Shown here piece by piece: positions 35,001 through 47,043 of a stretch of 64,000 nucleotides of DNA (positions are counted from its first letter, which is position 1; every line of letters begins with the position of its first letter). The notes under the pieces were generated by a model. It saw only the letters and a list, made by a program, of their open reading frames with translations, did not search any database and had not been told where the DNA came from. This DNA comes from Parastagonospora avenae f. sp. tritici 18332-5. Taxonomy: Eukaryota; Ascomycota; Dothideomycetes; Pleosporales; Phaeosphaeriaceae. Both the position numbers and the translations under genes were made by a program. The stretch spans positions 930,001 through 994,000 of the forward strand of contig JAFJTR010000002.1 in the NCBI GenBank assembly GCA_022559985.1, read 5' to 3'.

Positions 35001-36937
35001 GTGGTGAAGACCGATTGGTAGATCTATCTTCAGCTGGCGTTGAAGGGCGTCGAAATTCCTGGCACACGCGTAACGGCGCGTGTCTCGACGATGTGCTGAT
35101 GTTGATGATTGTGCGCCTTTGGTACGAATACGGATAATCGGTAGTGAGCATGTCGTCTAGTATGGTCGAATGTAGGTATGCTCAAGTATGACGTGGTTAT
35201 GTAGAGCCATAATGGAATCTCACAGTCCCTTGATTGTACTTGACTTACATTTTACCATGGTTGGAGTAACATGTAGTTCTAGTATTCAAGCGATGACGAC
35301 ACCTTGGTCAAGAATTGCAGCGTCCGTGTGTTGTTGCACATCTTGGGGATTTTGTATTACTGGCCGCTGCTGTGAACCCATGCAGTACGTGCTTCACACG
35401 TCGATCTGATGTCATGCTATCATTCAAGCATTCCCGAAGGAGCCCACATGGCCGACATTCGGAAGACCTGTTGAGAGTGATGATCCGGATTAAACCAATG
35501 TTGTATAGATGTTTCCGCCAATTTTCCCAAGATTGCATGCTGATTGCGATACGTGAGAAGCACGAGAACTACTTCCGACCCATAAGCAGTTCAACATGGA
35601 TGAGTTGGTCTGTAACACTTCAATTTTGAGGATTAGTGTGCTTGAAGTGCATCGCAAATCCTTCGACGATTGTTACAGACATATGACTTGCAGCCAGATG
35701 TAATGTCTAATGCCAGGTACACGGTTAAAGTCTTCATCGGCGAGCTTGACAGAAGGGCTAGGAGCCCAGAGACGTACCAGTAGCGCCGTATGAAGTCAAC
35801 TCATAGCTTTTCCACGCACTTCGTACAGCTCTAGGCTCTCTTGCTTGTACCCTATTTGTGACTCTCGCAATCAGCTACCGTTCCGGACTTTGCTCAAAAC
35901 CGCAAGGCAAACATATTCTCGCCCAAGGCTTGAACTGCCGCAAGTCTAATAAGCCAATGCCCGATTCCACCGGTCGAATCGTGACAACAACATCGAATAG
36001 CCTCATCTTTGCATTCCATACTCCACAATTATGCAGGCCGAAACTACAGCTCTTGCCACATGCGTGAACAGTGGAAGGGATGTGCTGTACGATTTGCTGT
36101 TTATGGACCCCACTTTGATTTGGTGCAACAGGGAGCCAATGTCCTTTCCCACATGCGTTAGTCCCATCTATTGGGCTGCGACATTGACCATTTGCGACCA
36201 CCAGTGTTCCTTTTACTAGGATCGCATATTGGCCCGTAGCCCCGAGTGTAGCCTGTGTAGATGTGATGCGTGCTGAATACAGCTCAGCCGTACTGGATTG
36301 TGGCCGGCGAGATGTGCGAGAAGAATTCCGACAATCTGGGCAAGCCTGTACAGTCCAGTAATGGCGAAGATCTGTGCAACAAACACCTTGGGGGGTGCAG
36401 TCAATTTTCGACCTCGTGGCGGGCCTTCACTAACACGTAAGCTAATGTCACAGGATACTCACTAGAATCACTAGACACCTTGACGACTTGATAGGATACT
36501 GTTCTAGAATCAGTCTTCCAATACATGCTGAGCTTCACGTTACGTGTGGCTTCCGTTTCACGATTCGATACCTATTTGTATGGTAAGCATTGATCTTCGA
36601 AAGTGCGCACAGCGGTATCACAGAGTGGGGCAGAGAACTTCGTGTGCGCGGCGAGAAAAGGTTTCACACAATTGGTATCAAGTCGATTGCGCATGGTTGC
36701 AGGGCGCTGCTGGGCCATGCGGTATTGTACATGTTACAAGAAGTAGTGGAACCACGGTGTTTGAACAAGCACATTGATGTTCCGGATTGAGGCAAAATAT
36801 GAAGTTGCTGTGAAACCGTGGTGAGATTCGGAAACGTTCAGACAATGGAGCAGGCAAAAGAGGCAGGAGACTCGATGCGAGGAGATGTGAGAGAAGAGTC
36901 CGCGGCTGACTATGGAGATGTCATCCTTCACTAATTC

Positions 36938-37348
36938 TCAACGGAACAAGCTGTAACGGAGAAAGAGGAGACTGTGGAAAGGGGCCGGAATTGCATGACG
37001 AGTGAGGTCAGCATATGGTTCGTGGAGCGGCTTAAAACCGGGCTGAACATAAAAGATGGTCAGTCCGTTGACTTCGCTGTTTTCAGGTGTGCGAAGGACC
37101 TCGTCGCTGCCTGAAAGATTAGCCATGCCATGCAATGCGACGACCCATGACGATCGATCCTGGCACGCGCCGACACTAGTAAGCGACGGTTGCCTTCTTT
37201 GCCTGAACAGCTTAAGAGCGGTCCGCCCACAATTTCGCAGAGCCGCATCCTTTTGCCTTGAACCAACGGCAGATATAGATTCGATCATTTCCGGTTCAAC
37301 TTGGAAAGGGTGCATCTGAACCGACGTAAAGCCTTTATACTTCTTCAA
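36938..37348 (-). CDS. Hypothetical protein, 136 residues
   Basis: The most protein-like open frame of the 7-kb gene-poor stretch: ATG at 37348 (MKKYKGFTSVQMHPFQVEPE), no low complexity, stop at 36938. Contains LHGMANLSGSDEVLRTPEN and a hydrophobic-basic tail. No signal peptide, no family recognised, and no intron evidence. It could equally be chance. Confidence 0.25.
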   Translation of the reverse strand: MKKYKGFTSVQMHPFQVEPEMIESISAVGSRQKDAALRNCGRTALKLFRQRRQPSLTSVGACQDRSSWVVALHGMANLSGSDEVLRTPENSEVNGLTIFYVQPGFKPLHEPYADLTRHAIPAPFHSLLFLRYSLFR

Positions 37349-37712
37349 CTAGCACACCGTATCGCGCGCGGCACTCTCATCTTTGCTACAGCGTGTTTTC
37401 CGGAACGCGAATCCATTTAATCATCACTCTGGAAGACTTCGCTCGTTTTCTTGCAAAAAAACGAAGCGTGTTTTCTATTTGGAGTGCGAATGTGGCATCT
37501 TGGGCAGCAATATTCGAATCGAACCAATAGCGCGGGACTGTGTACTAGAGGACTTTGAGTTCGCGACGCTGACTTATCGCAATCCGCGCTAGCCAATGTT
37601 GTGGTTCTGGCAAATCAAGTCACGTCGCTCAATATCACTCGACGACCGCCGACTACCACTTTTCTGTTGCGCAATTGAGAACTACACCTGAGGCGATAAG
37701 AAAATCTGGAAA

Positions 37713-40252
37713 ATGGACAATGCCCCCGTAGATATTCAGTCGAAATTCGTTAACGCACTGCGCACGCAGCAAAAGGCCGAATACTCACTTTCTGGCGCAT
37801 TACCATGTCCGTTCCCTGGACACCATGGCCGCATGTTCCAGAGCATCGAACAGCTATGGGGTCATGCCAAACAAGCACATCATGAGGAAGTTAAGGATCT
37901 TGAGCCAGATCAAGCAAAAGAGAAGCTGAAAGAAGCTGCGCTCAAGTTGAGGTGAGCGTGAAACAAGGCAAACTGTTGCCTGATATGCACGCCAGACCCC
38001 CACTAACGCCACAATAGGAGAACGAATACTTCATCTGAAGCCACAGCAGGGGGTGGTTCTGCGCCGGACATCACGAATCTGACATTAGAGCCCGAGAATA
38101 AATCACGTCAATCATCGCCTTACTCCGGCAAGAAGCGGCCTGCCGAGTCCGAGGGCCATGCACGTCGTAAAGCCCCAACTCACGTGGAAGTCGTCGATGC
38201 CGACTACAACCGCAGCATCCCTTATTCAGTCGCGCCCGAACATGCCCGGAAGCCAGATGCTGCACGCTTATTCGACCCTAATCAGGCTTCTCCCAAAGCC
38301 GCATCATCTCAGCGATCAGCCCCAGGAGCTTCTAGTGATTGGTCTCGTGATGCAACCAAGAATAGCCAATTCAAGGCTCCTCAGCCTCAGCCTCCATCTC
38401 GTCCTTTACCTCATCGGACAGCTCCCAAGGCACAATATCCTCATCGTCAACCAGTCTTAATTGAGTTACAACAGTATGACCCAAGGTATCCAGGCCTGCT
38501 CCTGCAGCCAGATAGTCGGCCAATCTCTCAAGAGCAACTTGCATCAGAAGTCAAGTCCATATATGCTGGATTGACAATGGTTGAGACCAAATGCATACAT
38601 GTAGACAGAGCACAGGCCGCTGCTGCACAAGATTCTTCAGACCCAAACCATAAACTTGCTTCGGATCACTGGCAAGCCTTAATTGCGTTACACCGTACTT
38701 TGCTCCATGAACACCACGACTTCTTTCTAGCAAGCCAACACCCATCGGCTTCGCCAGCACTTCGTCGTCTAGCAGCTAAGTACTCGATGCCGGCTCGCAT
38801 GTGGAAGCACGGGATCCATTCCTTTCTGGAATTGCTCCGACGTCGGCTTCCAGACAGCATTGATTATATGTTGGCCTTCATCTACCTGGCTTACCAGATG
38901 ATGGCCTTGCTTTACGAGACTGTACCAGCTTTTGAAGATACTTGGATCGAATGCTTAGGTGATCTTGGGCGCTATCGTATGGCTATTGAAGATGAAGATA
39001 TTCGGGATCGGGAGACTTGGGCTGGAGTGGCACGCTCCTGGTGTACGGTTTGCTGTAACTTGTACTGAAGTACATTCAACTAACCCCAATACAGACACCA
39101 AAGCTGCCGACAAGAATCCCACTGTTGGGCGCTTGTACCATCACCTCGCTATTTTGGCGAGGCCTAACGCGCTCCAGCAGTTGTACTATTATGCGAGGTC
39201 TTTGACCTGCGTAAAGCCGTTTCCGAGTGCGCGAGAGAGCATTCTTACCTTACTAGATCCGATCCTGGGACGTGCTGCGGCAACGTACTCACACGCTCTT
39301 CCCATCGACACTAACTATATCAAGGCACATGCTCTCCTGTTTGAGAGGCTGTCTCTCGATGACTTTAAGCAAGCAACGACCGAGTTCCTTGACAACCTCG
39401 ACAACCATATTGGCAGGGTTACAGCCAAATGGAAGGAACAAGGCGTTTATATCACTGTCACCAACGTAGCCGGCTGGTTCAATTACGGTGTCGATGATAA
39501 TATTTTTCGACAGGTATTCCTTACCGAGCTTGTCGAGAAGACAAAGAACAATCCAGGCGCGCCGGAGGAACTTCGTACTGCATCTCCAGCAGACCAGCAA
39601 GACCCAACGCCACCAAGCGTCCCCGAACATGAGCTTCTGTCCACAGTTAACTCACTCTGCTCGCAGCCCCATTTCCAACATGCCAAGGGGCTCACCTTCG
39701 ACACCTTCGCCCTAGCCCTCCGACGCATCGGCGACAAAAACGTCCTTCCTCACGTACACATTATGCTCTCCTTCCTCAGCACCTTCGCCGCCAACAAATA
39801 CGTCTCCCACCTACTCGCCGACACGCCGTGGCCCGAACTCGTCGCCTTCTTCAACACACTCATGAAAACCGAGGGCCAGATCCAGTCCCAGATCAAATCA
39901 CCAAACACCAACTCTTTGTTCTCTTCCCCGGTATTTCCCAACGCCGGCGAAAGAAGCGACGAGCTGCCGCTGCCCGAGGACTACCTTGTCCGCGGCCTGA
40001 TCTGGGCGCATGCGTACTTCCCGAAGAAGTGGTTTGAGCGCGAACATGACGAGGAAGAGCGATATCTGGAACTAGCCAGCACGGTGAAGAGTCGGATGGA
40101 GCGCGTGTTGAGGCTAGGGTATACATTGGCATCGGTAAGTCCTCCATTCTTGTTGCAGATTGCGAACATGAATGGACATGCTGACAATGAGATAGCACGG
40201 GCGATGGATAGCTTACGACGAGGGATCCCATACGTTTTCTCTTCTCTCTTGA
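37713..40252 (+). CDS. Est1-type DNA/RNA-binding protein (EBS1/SMG7-like)
   Basis: TPR-like protein of the Est1/Ebs1/SMG5-7 group, linked to telomerase or nonsense-mediated decay. Exons 37713-37951, 38018-39042, 39095-40134 and 40196-40252 encode 786 residues. The N-terminus has a degenerate zinc-finger-like segment (LPCPFPGHHGRMF ... LWGHAKQAHH), followed by a disordered Pro/Gln/Ser region (about residues 85-220). The Est1 14-3-3-like/TPR part contains LHRTLLHEHHDFFLASQHPS, MPARMWKHGIHSFLELLRR and YLAYQMMALLYE. Exon 3 starts with the hallmark NPTVGRLYHHLAILARPN. The short last exon gives HGRWIAYDEGSHTF. All introns (52-66 bp) have branch sites. Without the last intron the frame runs on to 40626 in unrelated sequence. 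Confidence 0.88.
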
Positions 40253-40329
40253 TACGTTTTTTTCAACATCAACGTTTCGCTTTATTTCTGTGGGTTTTTT
40301 GGTGTTTGGCGTATGGCGTATGGGATCCC
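40222..40329. repeat. Inverted repeat at the 3' end of the Est1-type gene
   Basis: GGGATCCCATACG at 40222-40234 is repeated inverted as CGTATGGGATCCC at 40317-40329, 82 bp apart. The left arm is the last coding segment of the gene, the right arm its presumed 3' UTR, so a transcript could form a 13-bp stem over the stop codon. Confidence 0.7.
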
Positions 40330-41267
40330 CGATTGTCTGGCATCCTGGCTTCAACGCACTTGGGATACCGGCAGGCAGCAGCGCCGTTCGAGTTGAGCGA
40401 GTTTGCTTACTCGGTAGGTGGCAGCGTGTCAGAAAGCAACAAATTGGCAAAGAACAAGAACGAGAAGAAGAAGAACAGGAGAGTACTAACGACTTCACGA
40501 ACACATGCATACGTATACATTGGTAATTTTCCTTTTTTCCTTACTCAACGCCAAAATCGGCGGAGCCTTCCTTTTTTGATATACGTAGTCTGTTTTGTGC
40601 GAGTAATACAACAACGATTTCACTGATGCGTCGCGCCCTTTTGCGCCCCTTTTGCGCTCTTATAGTGAGGCCCCCTGCGGTGGGACATGGCGTGATGGTG
40701 GGAGGGCGTATTGACGCATGACGGTAAAGTTGAACATGCGGTATCAACGCGTAAGTTACCCAAAAATAGACAAGCAGAGTGCAACACGCCTGGTGTAGCC
40801 AGTTAATTTCTCCAACGAGAGAGCCGCAGCATTGCAGTCAATGTACAATGGAAGGAAGAATAATCCGACCTCACAGAGTGGAAATGATCTAGGGGACTGA
40901 TATGAAAGCTCGCGAACAAACGCAATCGTGGCTCTATATGTGAAGCAGGAAATGCTGTCAAGAAAGAGTAGTCCGAAGACAGGATGCTGGGATGAAGCAT
41001 CAGTGGAGCAGACACCCGTCTGGAGTATGGCAAAACACATATATCGCAGAAGTGTATAATGCGCGAGGATGATGGACGATTAGCTCGAAGGGTTTGTGTC
41101 CTCAACGTTTATGGCCAGGGTGTCATATTGAATTCACAAGAAAAGGGAGTGGACAGGTTGGTAACTTCCAACACAAGACACAAACAAGTCCATGAAGCTT
41201 TATAACTTATCATTACAATCATTATTCATTCCCCTCCTCCATCCCTATCCTAGCCTGTACACTCACA
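40253..41267. other. Convergent 3' region, Est1-type gene / Ku70
   Basis: Both flanking genes end here. Only short, unconvincing open frames are present. The part near 40620-40660 has CCTTTTGCGC repeated. Confidence 0.5.
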
Positions 41268-43270
41268 TCAAAGCCCCTTCCCCTCAAGATACCCCTGCAC
41301 CCTCTCCACAAGCTCCGCCTTCTTGCCCATCGTGCTCTCCCCCCTCTGACCCAGCCATGCCTTCAGCACCGCCACAGTCTGCTTGCTAATCTGGCCCTTG
41401 TTGTTTATCATCGCCATCTGCTCGTCCGTGAGCCCCTCATCCTCCCCTTCCTCCTTGACCTTGGGCTCCTTCTTGACACGCTTGGGCGCCGGCTTGTCGC
41501 CGGGGTCCGCAGACGCGCGCTTCCCGCGGTGCGGGAATGTCGAGACAGCGAGTTGCGCAAACGCTGCTTCAAATTCCGTGGCGTATTCGATGATGTACTC
41601 GCCACATCGTTTATCGATCTGTCTGAACTTGGGCATTGTCTTATCATCCGGTTTCTCTGGTAATTCCTCCTCGAGCGCCATGGCCTGCAGGATGCGGTAG
41701 AACCACTGGAGGTCTGGGTTGGGGTATTTGGCCGGGTCGTAGACGCCCTTGGGGAGTTGGAGCTGCTCGATGATGATGCGCATTTTGTCGGTGAGGGCGT
41801 CGGTGGTTCTGAGCGCGTCGGCGGCGGGCGAGGGGAATTGGCGTATGTCGTCGGCCCAGGGGAGGGGTACGAGCCAGAGGCCTGGGGGCATTGCTTGCTC
41901 GCCGTCGTCGGTGGTTTGCTCTTCAGCAGGGATCAGGGCGCTGAGGACGGGCGCGGCGTTGCGGCGTGCGATAAACCAGACGAGGCCCATTTTCTTAGAT
42001 TTGAGGAGTTTTTGGTAGAGGGCGGAGAAGACGCGGGTAGAGCCGATGAAGTCGACTTCAGAGGGGTAGATGAAGGTTGCTTTGTTGGTGTTTGCCCAGA
42101 TTGGGAGGCAGGATATGGGTTTGAAGCCGATGATGCGGATGACCGGGTCGCCGAAGGCTTGTCTGATATTGATGATCTCTTCTGGTGTGAATGTAATGGC
42201 GTCGCCTCCGAACTTGTATGCCTTGCGTAACTCCGTCTTCTCCACCACACGGGCTGTGTCATCGGCCATGTGTGACGTTGAAGAGGAGACGATCTGTGGC
42301 TTGTCTCCGCCAACCCAGACGTAGCATGATTTGGCATGTTCTTGACGCTTGATCAGGATGTAGCCTTTCACACCTATCCGCAAGTCAGGCCCCAGTTCGA
42401 GTGGCAGGCTGAATAGAGCGCGGCGAGGTGTGGCTTTTGAGTTTATCGACGAGATCAACTGCTTCAGCAAGGTTATGCCCTCGCCACTCTTTGCGACTTT
42501 CGTTGTCGTAGCGACTGCAACTGGTGCATCCGGATCAGATGGTGATGTGGGGTATACGAGATCGTCGTAGAAGCGCGATCGATCGAAGGTCTGGTCTGGT
42601 TGTGAGATGGGGAAGAGGTCGATGGTGCACCCTAGATCATACAGGTCGCGTGCACGAGTGACTGCTGTATCTTTATCCGCCTTGACCTTGACCGGGTAGT
42701 CATTGTCTGTGACAAGGAAGAGCCGCCTTGAGGAGAAGTTGGGTGCTTTGGTTGTGAAGATCTGGTTGGCGCAGAACAGCACTGTTGCGATGCTTGCGCC
42801 GTCTTTCGCTGGCTTGAGGATCTGCTCTGCCTTTTCCTCGTCCTCGACCAAGTCTCGCAACCGCTTCACATCCTGCGCTGAGGGCACGTCCAGGTCAGCT
42901 AGCAGGTAGCAGTGCTGGAACGTGCTGTCGCCGTCTTTGAGGTCCGTCTTCTCTGTGCCAAACAGCAGTATGCCCATCATGTCGTTTGGATTTGAGATGA
43001 TGCGTTGCTGCATAAGCTGGTAGGCGCATTTCAGTGCAGCTGACGTGGGCGAGTCGCGATCTGCTTTCTTGTCTTCTGTCTTGGGCGGGCACTCGAGCAT
43101 GGAGGGGCTGACATCGATGGCGAAGAGGACAGCATCTTTCATAGTCTTGTACGCCTAGAAGGTGTGAGAATACGGCTTGAGCTGGTTGTGGAATTGGGTC
43201 ATACTGAATCGTCAATCTCCTCCTCGTCGTCCTCTTCCTCGCCCAGCCGATTGTCTTGCATATCCGCCAT
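41268..43270 (-). CDS. KU70: Ku70, DNA end-binding subunit of NHEJ
   Basis: Large subunit of the Ku heterodimer, which binds DNA ends for non-homologous end joining and protects telomeres. Exon 1 is 43270-43205 (MADMQDNRLGEEEDDEEEID), joined across a 50-bp intron (GTATGA...TTCTAG) to exon 2 at 43154-41268, which continues AYKTMKDAVLFAIDVSPSML; 650 residues in all. The vWA domain is at the N-terminus (ISNPNDMMGILLFGTEKTD, RRLFLVTDNDYP). The Ku core beta-barrel follows (KGYILIKRQEH, IIGFKPISCLP), then the C-terminal arm and nuclear-signal-like KPAPKRVKKEPKVKEE. A SAP domain closes the protein (ISKQTVAVLKAWLGQRGE, KKAELVERVQGYLEG). Divergent to ferrochelatase, with 430 bp between starts. Confidence 0.96.
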
Positions 43271-43699
43271 GCTGATGCGCTTTGGACGAATGCGCGCGTG
43301 TGAAGTTGATTGAGAGTTGACAGCGCCAACTCGTGAGTTTGGGCAAGGTCAGCGAAGTAGATCCTCAAAGCGCAACCTAAAATTGAAAGCGACAAGGAAA
43401 CGAGCGTGGTTGTGGGATGTATATCTCGTACAAACCCGCCAGGCACCAGTCGCACTTGCCCCAAGGCGACGCGCCTGCCTCACGCGAAAACACGTGCGAC
43501 CTTCCTGCCAATGCTGCAGGTGCTTCGGCTAGATCCCGCCTTAGCGTATAATCACTCGTCATCGTCCGTCAAACATAGTAGCCGTCATTGGCCAGAGAAG
43601 TGCCATACAAACTAAATTCCATGAACGCCTCGGTGTCTTTCTCCTCCCATAAGCTCCTCCCGCAAGCTTCCGACTCTTTCTTGACCATTGATATCTGCA
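43271..43699. promoter_or_regulatory. Divergent promoter, Ku70 / ferrochelatase
   Basis: 429 bp between two opposing start codons. No TATA box is obvious and no supported gene lies inside. Shared regulation cannot be judged from sequence. Confidence 0.45.
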
Positions 43700-45015
43700 A
43701 TGGCTCTTCGCACACCTCTCGCCCGCGCGGCGAATAGAGCTACTTCAACAGTCTCAACACCGGCGTTCTCGGCGTATTCACTGCAGTTCCGGAGAGGCAA
43801 TGCGACAGTCGCCCCAGTCAAACAAGATGTCGCGACCGGATCGAAAGGACCCACCGCTATGGTCTTCATGAACATGGGCGGGCCCTCAACAACCGACGAA
43901 GTCCATGGTTTCCTCTCCATGTTATTTGTTCGTCGCATACAACTCCACCATGCTTCAATTCTAACACAAATCAATAGGCCGACAAAGACCTGATCCCCCT
44001 CGGCCCCCTCCAAAACTACATCGGCCCCTACATCGCGCGCCGCCGGACCCCCAAGATCCAAAAACAATACGCAGAAATCGGCGGCGGCTCGCCAATTCGC
44101 AAATGGAGCGAATTGCAAGCCGCAGAAATGTGCAAGATCCTCGACAAGACCTCCCCGGAAACCGCGCCGCACAAGCCATACGTCGCGTTTAGATATGCAA
44201 ACCCGCTTACAGAAGACACGTACAAGAAACTGCTGGCCGATGGGTTTGGCGGCGGCAATGGCGGACGGGCAGTTGCTTTCACACAGTACCCGCAATACTC
44301 GTGCTCGACCACGGGCTCCTCTCTCAACGAGCTGTGGAAATGGCGCACCCGCCTCGAAGGTAAAGACGCCGACGCTGACGGCGCGATCAAATGGTCCGTC
44401 ATCGACCGCTGGCCCGCGCACCCGGGCCTCGTCGAAGCCTTCGCGCGCCACATCGAGGCCAAACTCGCCGAGTACCCTGCAGACCGACGAGACGGCGTCG
44501 TGCTGCTGTTCAGCGCGCACTCGCTGCCCATGACGGTCGTCAACCGCGGCGACCCCTACCCCGCGGAGGTCGCGGCCACCGTGTACGCCGTCATGTCGCG
44601 CCTGGGCATGAAGAACAAGTACCGCCTCGTGTGGCAAAGTCAAGTCGGGCCTCAGCCATGGCTCGGCGCGCAGACGTCCGATACGGTCAAGGAGTACATG
44701 AAGAAAGGCCAGACAGACATGCTCCTCATCCCCATTGCGTTTACGTCAGACCATATCGAGACGCTGTATGAGCTGGACAAGGAGGTTATCGGCGAGGACG
44801 CGGAGGGACATGAGGGCGTGCGCAGGGTGGATAGTCTCAACGATAGTCCGGTATTTATTGAGGCGCTGGCGGATATTGCGAAGAGCCATTTGGATAGTGG
44901 GAAGGCGACGAGTCAGCAGATGCAGCTGAGGTGTCCCAAGTGTACGAGCGAGAGGTGTCAGGCGAGTAAGGAGTTTTTCGCGGGGCAGCAGAGCGTTTTG
45001 GATGCGGCGGCGTAG
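43700..45015 (+). CDS. HEM15: Ferrochelatase (protoheme ferro-lyase)
   Basis: Inserts Fe2+ into protoporphyrin IX, the last step of heme synthesis, at the mitochondrial inner membrane. Exons 43700-43927 and 43978-45015 give 421 residues. The intron (50 bp, donor GTTCGT, branch CTAAC) splits SMLF from ADKDLIPLG. The Arg/Ala-rich first 40 residues are a mitochondrial presequence. Conserved parts: MNMGGPSTTDEV, GGGSPIRKW, AFTQYPQYSCSTTGSSLNEL, LLFSAHSLPM (active-site His), WQSQVGPQPWLG, and IAFTSDHIETLYELD. The C-terminus has CPKCTSERC, the C-x2-C-x4-C spacing of [2Fe-2S] ferrochelatases (as in animals and fission yeast, absent in baker's yeast). Start set at MALRTPLARA; the upstream in-frame ATT is not needed. 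Confidence 0.95.
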
Positions 45016-45213
45016 GTAGATGGCGAACTGAGATTTAAAATGTAACATAATGAGCGGAAGATGTTGTGTGTTATGAAGGCATCACAGGAAGCACGTTGAA
45101 GATCGTATCAAACTCGGTCGAATACAGCATACATGTCTCTTCTCAAAGCGCATGATTCATAGAATTACACTCTAGAAGCAATCAACCCTCACATCTACAT
45201 CCACGTCCCTCAT

Positions 45214-46726
45214 CTACGACGTCCTCGCAACCGTCTCCTTCTCGCCGCCCATATCATGTTCCTTGTAGTAAAAGTTCTCCTCAGGAATGCGTCCGCGCAA
45301 GAACTCGGGCTCACTGCCGCGCACATAGATATCCTCGTACAGCACCTTGCCCGTCGCCTCCGGGGGCGCCATCTGCTCGGCCTCTGCGACCTCGGCGTCG
45401 ACGTCGGAGCGCGCCTGCTTGTCGATGGACTTGAGCTCGTCCTCGGAGGTGATGCCCCAGTCGAGGAGTTTTGTCTTGAGGCCGGCGATGGGGTCGTTGG
45501 TGGAGCGCATGCGTTGGATTTCCTCGCGGGTCTAAAAGTTCACTGATTAGCATCTTGGTCATGCAGTGAGGTGAAAGAGGGAAAGCTTACGCGGTAAGTG
45601 GTTCCCGGGTCGGACATGGAGTGGCCTCCATAGCGGTAGGTGACGTATTCGTAGACGAGCGGGCCCTTGCCGGCGGCGGCGTATTCCTTGCCATACTTGA
45701 CGGCGGCCTTGACGGCGAGGACGTCCATGCCGTTGATCTTGAGACCGGGGATGTATTGGCCACGCTTGTAGTAGTCTGTGATGGCGGAGGAGCGGTTCGC
45801 AGCAGTTCCCATACCGTACTTGTTGTCTGTTTTCTATTAGCTGCAACACTGCTGAGTTGACGATCGTGGTCTACGCACTCTCGCAGCCGAAAATGATGGG
45901 CAGGTTCCACAGCTTGGCCATGTTGTACGCCTCAAAGACCTGGCCCTGGTTGGAAGCACCGTCTCCGTAGAGCGCAAGCGTCACGTTCTTCTTGTTCTCG
46001 TACTGGCAGGCGAAAGCGATACCCGCGCCGACGGGGACCTGAGCACCGACAATACCGTTTCCACCGTAGAAGCCGGGGGCGAACATGTGCATGGATCCAC
46101 CCTTGCCGTATGCGATACCCTCTCTCCTGCCGAGCAGTTCGCCGATGATGGACTTGACGGTGCCTCCGCGCATGAGAGCGAAGCCGTGGCAGCGGTAGGC
46201 AGTGATCAAGTGGTCCTCGCGCTCGATGGCGTGTTCGATACCGACGGCGACAGCTTCCTGGCCGGTGGACAGATGGCAGAAACCGCGGATCTTCTTCTCC
46301 TTGTAGAGTCTGTCGGCGGCCATTTCCATGCGTCTGCGTCTGATTAGAACAATGCCCTCTCGCACGTATATCGAGTATCCCTACCGCACGGCGACCATGT
46401 CGTAGTACATCTTCTTCAGCTCGTTCTTGGTGACCTCGAGCGTGTATGGCGGTGGGTCGAGCTCGTATGTCTCGAAAGCCTCATCGGAGAGGCGCACCTC
46501 GAAGGGCTTGTCATCCTCCTACTTCCTGTCAGCTATCTGGCGCAGCTGCACACACGCCGATGCATTATATAAGAGCTCCTCTTACCGTGGGCACCTTCTC
46601 CGGGTCGGCGTGCGATGAAGCCGCGTCGGTGGTCACGCTTCTGAAGGCCGGACGAGTTGCGATGGGAGATGCGACATTGCGTCGGAGGGGCGACGCAATG
46701 CTTCGCCTGATTGTCCGTGACAGCAT
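45214..46726 (-). CDS. PDA1: Pyruvate dehydrogenase E1 alpha subunit
   Basis: Thiamine-diphosphate-dependent decarboxylase subunit of the mitochondrial pyruvate dehydrogenase complex. Five exons with consistent phases: 46726-46586, 46518-46385, 46333-45879, 45826-45591 and 45531-45214; 427 residues. Exon 1 is an Arg/Ser-rich targeting peptide (MLSRTIRRSIASPLRR). Seen are MEMAADRLYKEKKIRGFCH, HLITAYRCHGFALMRGG, the ThDP motif GDGASNQGQVFEAYNMA, CENNKYGMGT, the phosphorylatable loop YRYGGHSMSDPGTTYR and TREEIQRMRS. Acceptor of intron 2: two AGs 6 nt apart (ATCAG, ACGCAG); the second gives the normal VRRMEMA. Ends head-to-head with ferrochelatase, 200 bp apart. Confidence 0.95.
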
Positions 46727-47043
46727 GGCGATACCGGTGTGGAGGTAGCGGGGATTGTGGTAGAGGGACGGTGTTTGGAGTGTCTGAAAAGATTAGAGCT
46801 CTCCCGCGCCAACTCCGATCCACCTCAAGGGTCCAAGCGCGCTCAGTCCCAACAATCTTACCACGATAATAATTAGGGTATCGTTTCTCACGACATTTCC
46901 ACTTTACTTCACAATTGGGGCTCAGCCCGTTGAATTCAATGGATGGCTGAAGAATAGTCTCATTCATGTTCACGGGGTATCAAGTGCTTTTGAGCGACCA
47001 GAATCACAGCCAATAGCATCGGCGCGACTTCCGATCCATGTCT
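46727..47043. other. PDA1 upstream region / PUS1 3' flank
   Basis: About 320 bp between the PDA1 start and the PUS1 stop, both on the minus strand. No gene seen; it should hold the PDA1 promoter. Confidence 0.45.

Larger units (their letters stand above)
30578..37712. other. 7-kb gene-poor region
   Basis: No known family on either strand. An exon-like segment at about 30694-30859 (preceded by CTAATCAATCCTGGCAG, followed by GTATGC) codes for about 55 residues including AIKQFYGTFVSG and LVNFKKWKN but has no start or partner exon that I can place. Another protein-like frame is on the minus strand near 34620-34880. These may be decayed genes. One longer frame is listed separately. Confidence 0.4.

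Noticed and set aside
35875..36201. 108-codon Cys-containing minus-strand frame, possible small effector
   Set aside because: No signal peptide and no upstream exon that would supply one; cysteine spacing not convincing.
40253..40626. Continuation of the Est1-type reading frame past 40252
   Set aside because: Arises only if the last intron is not removed; the spliced end HGRWIAYDEGSHTF fits the family, the read-through does not.
43612..44643. 343-codon minus-strand frame over ferrochelatase
   Set aside because: Reverse shadow of a clearly conserved gene; no motif of its own.
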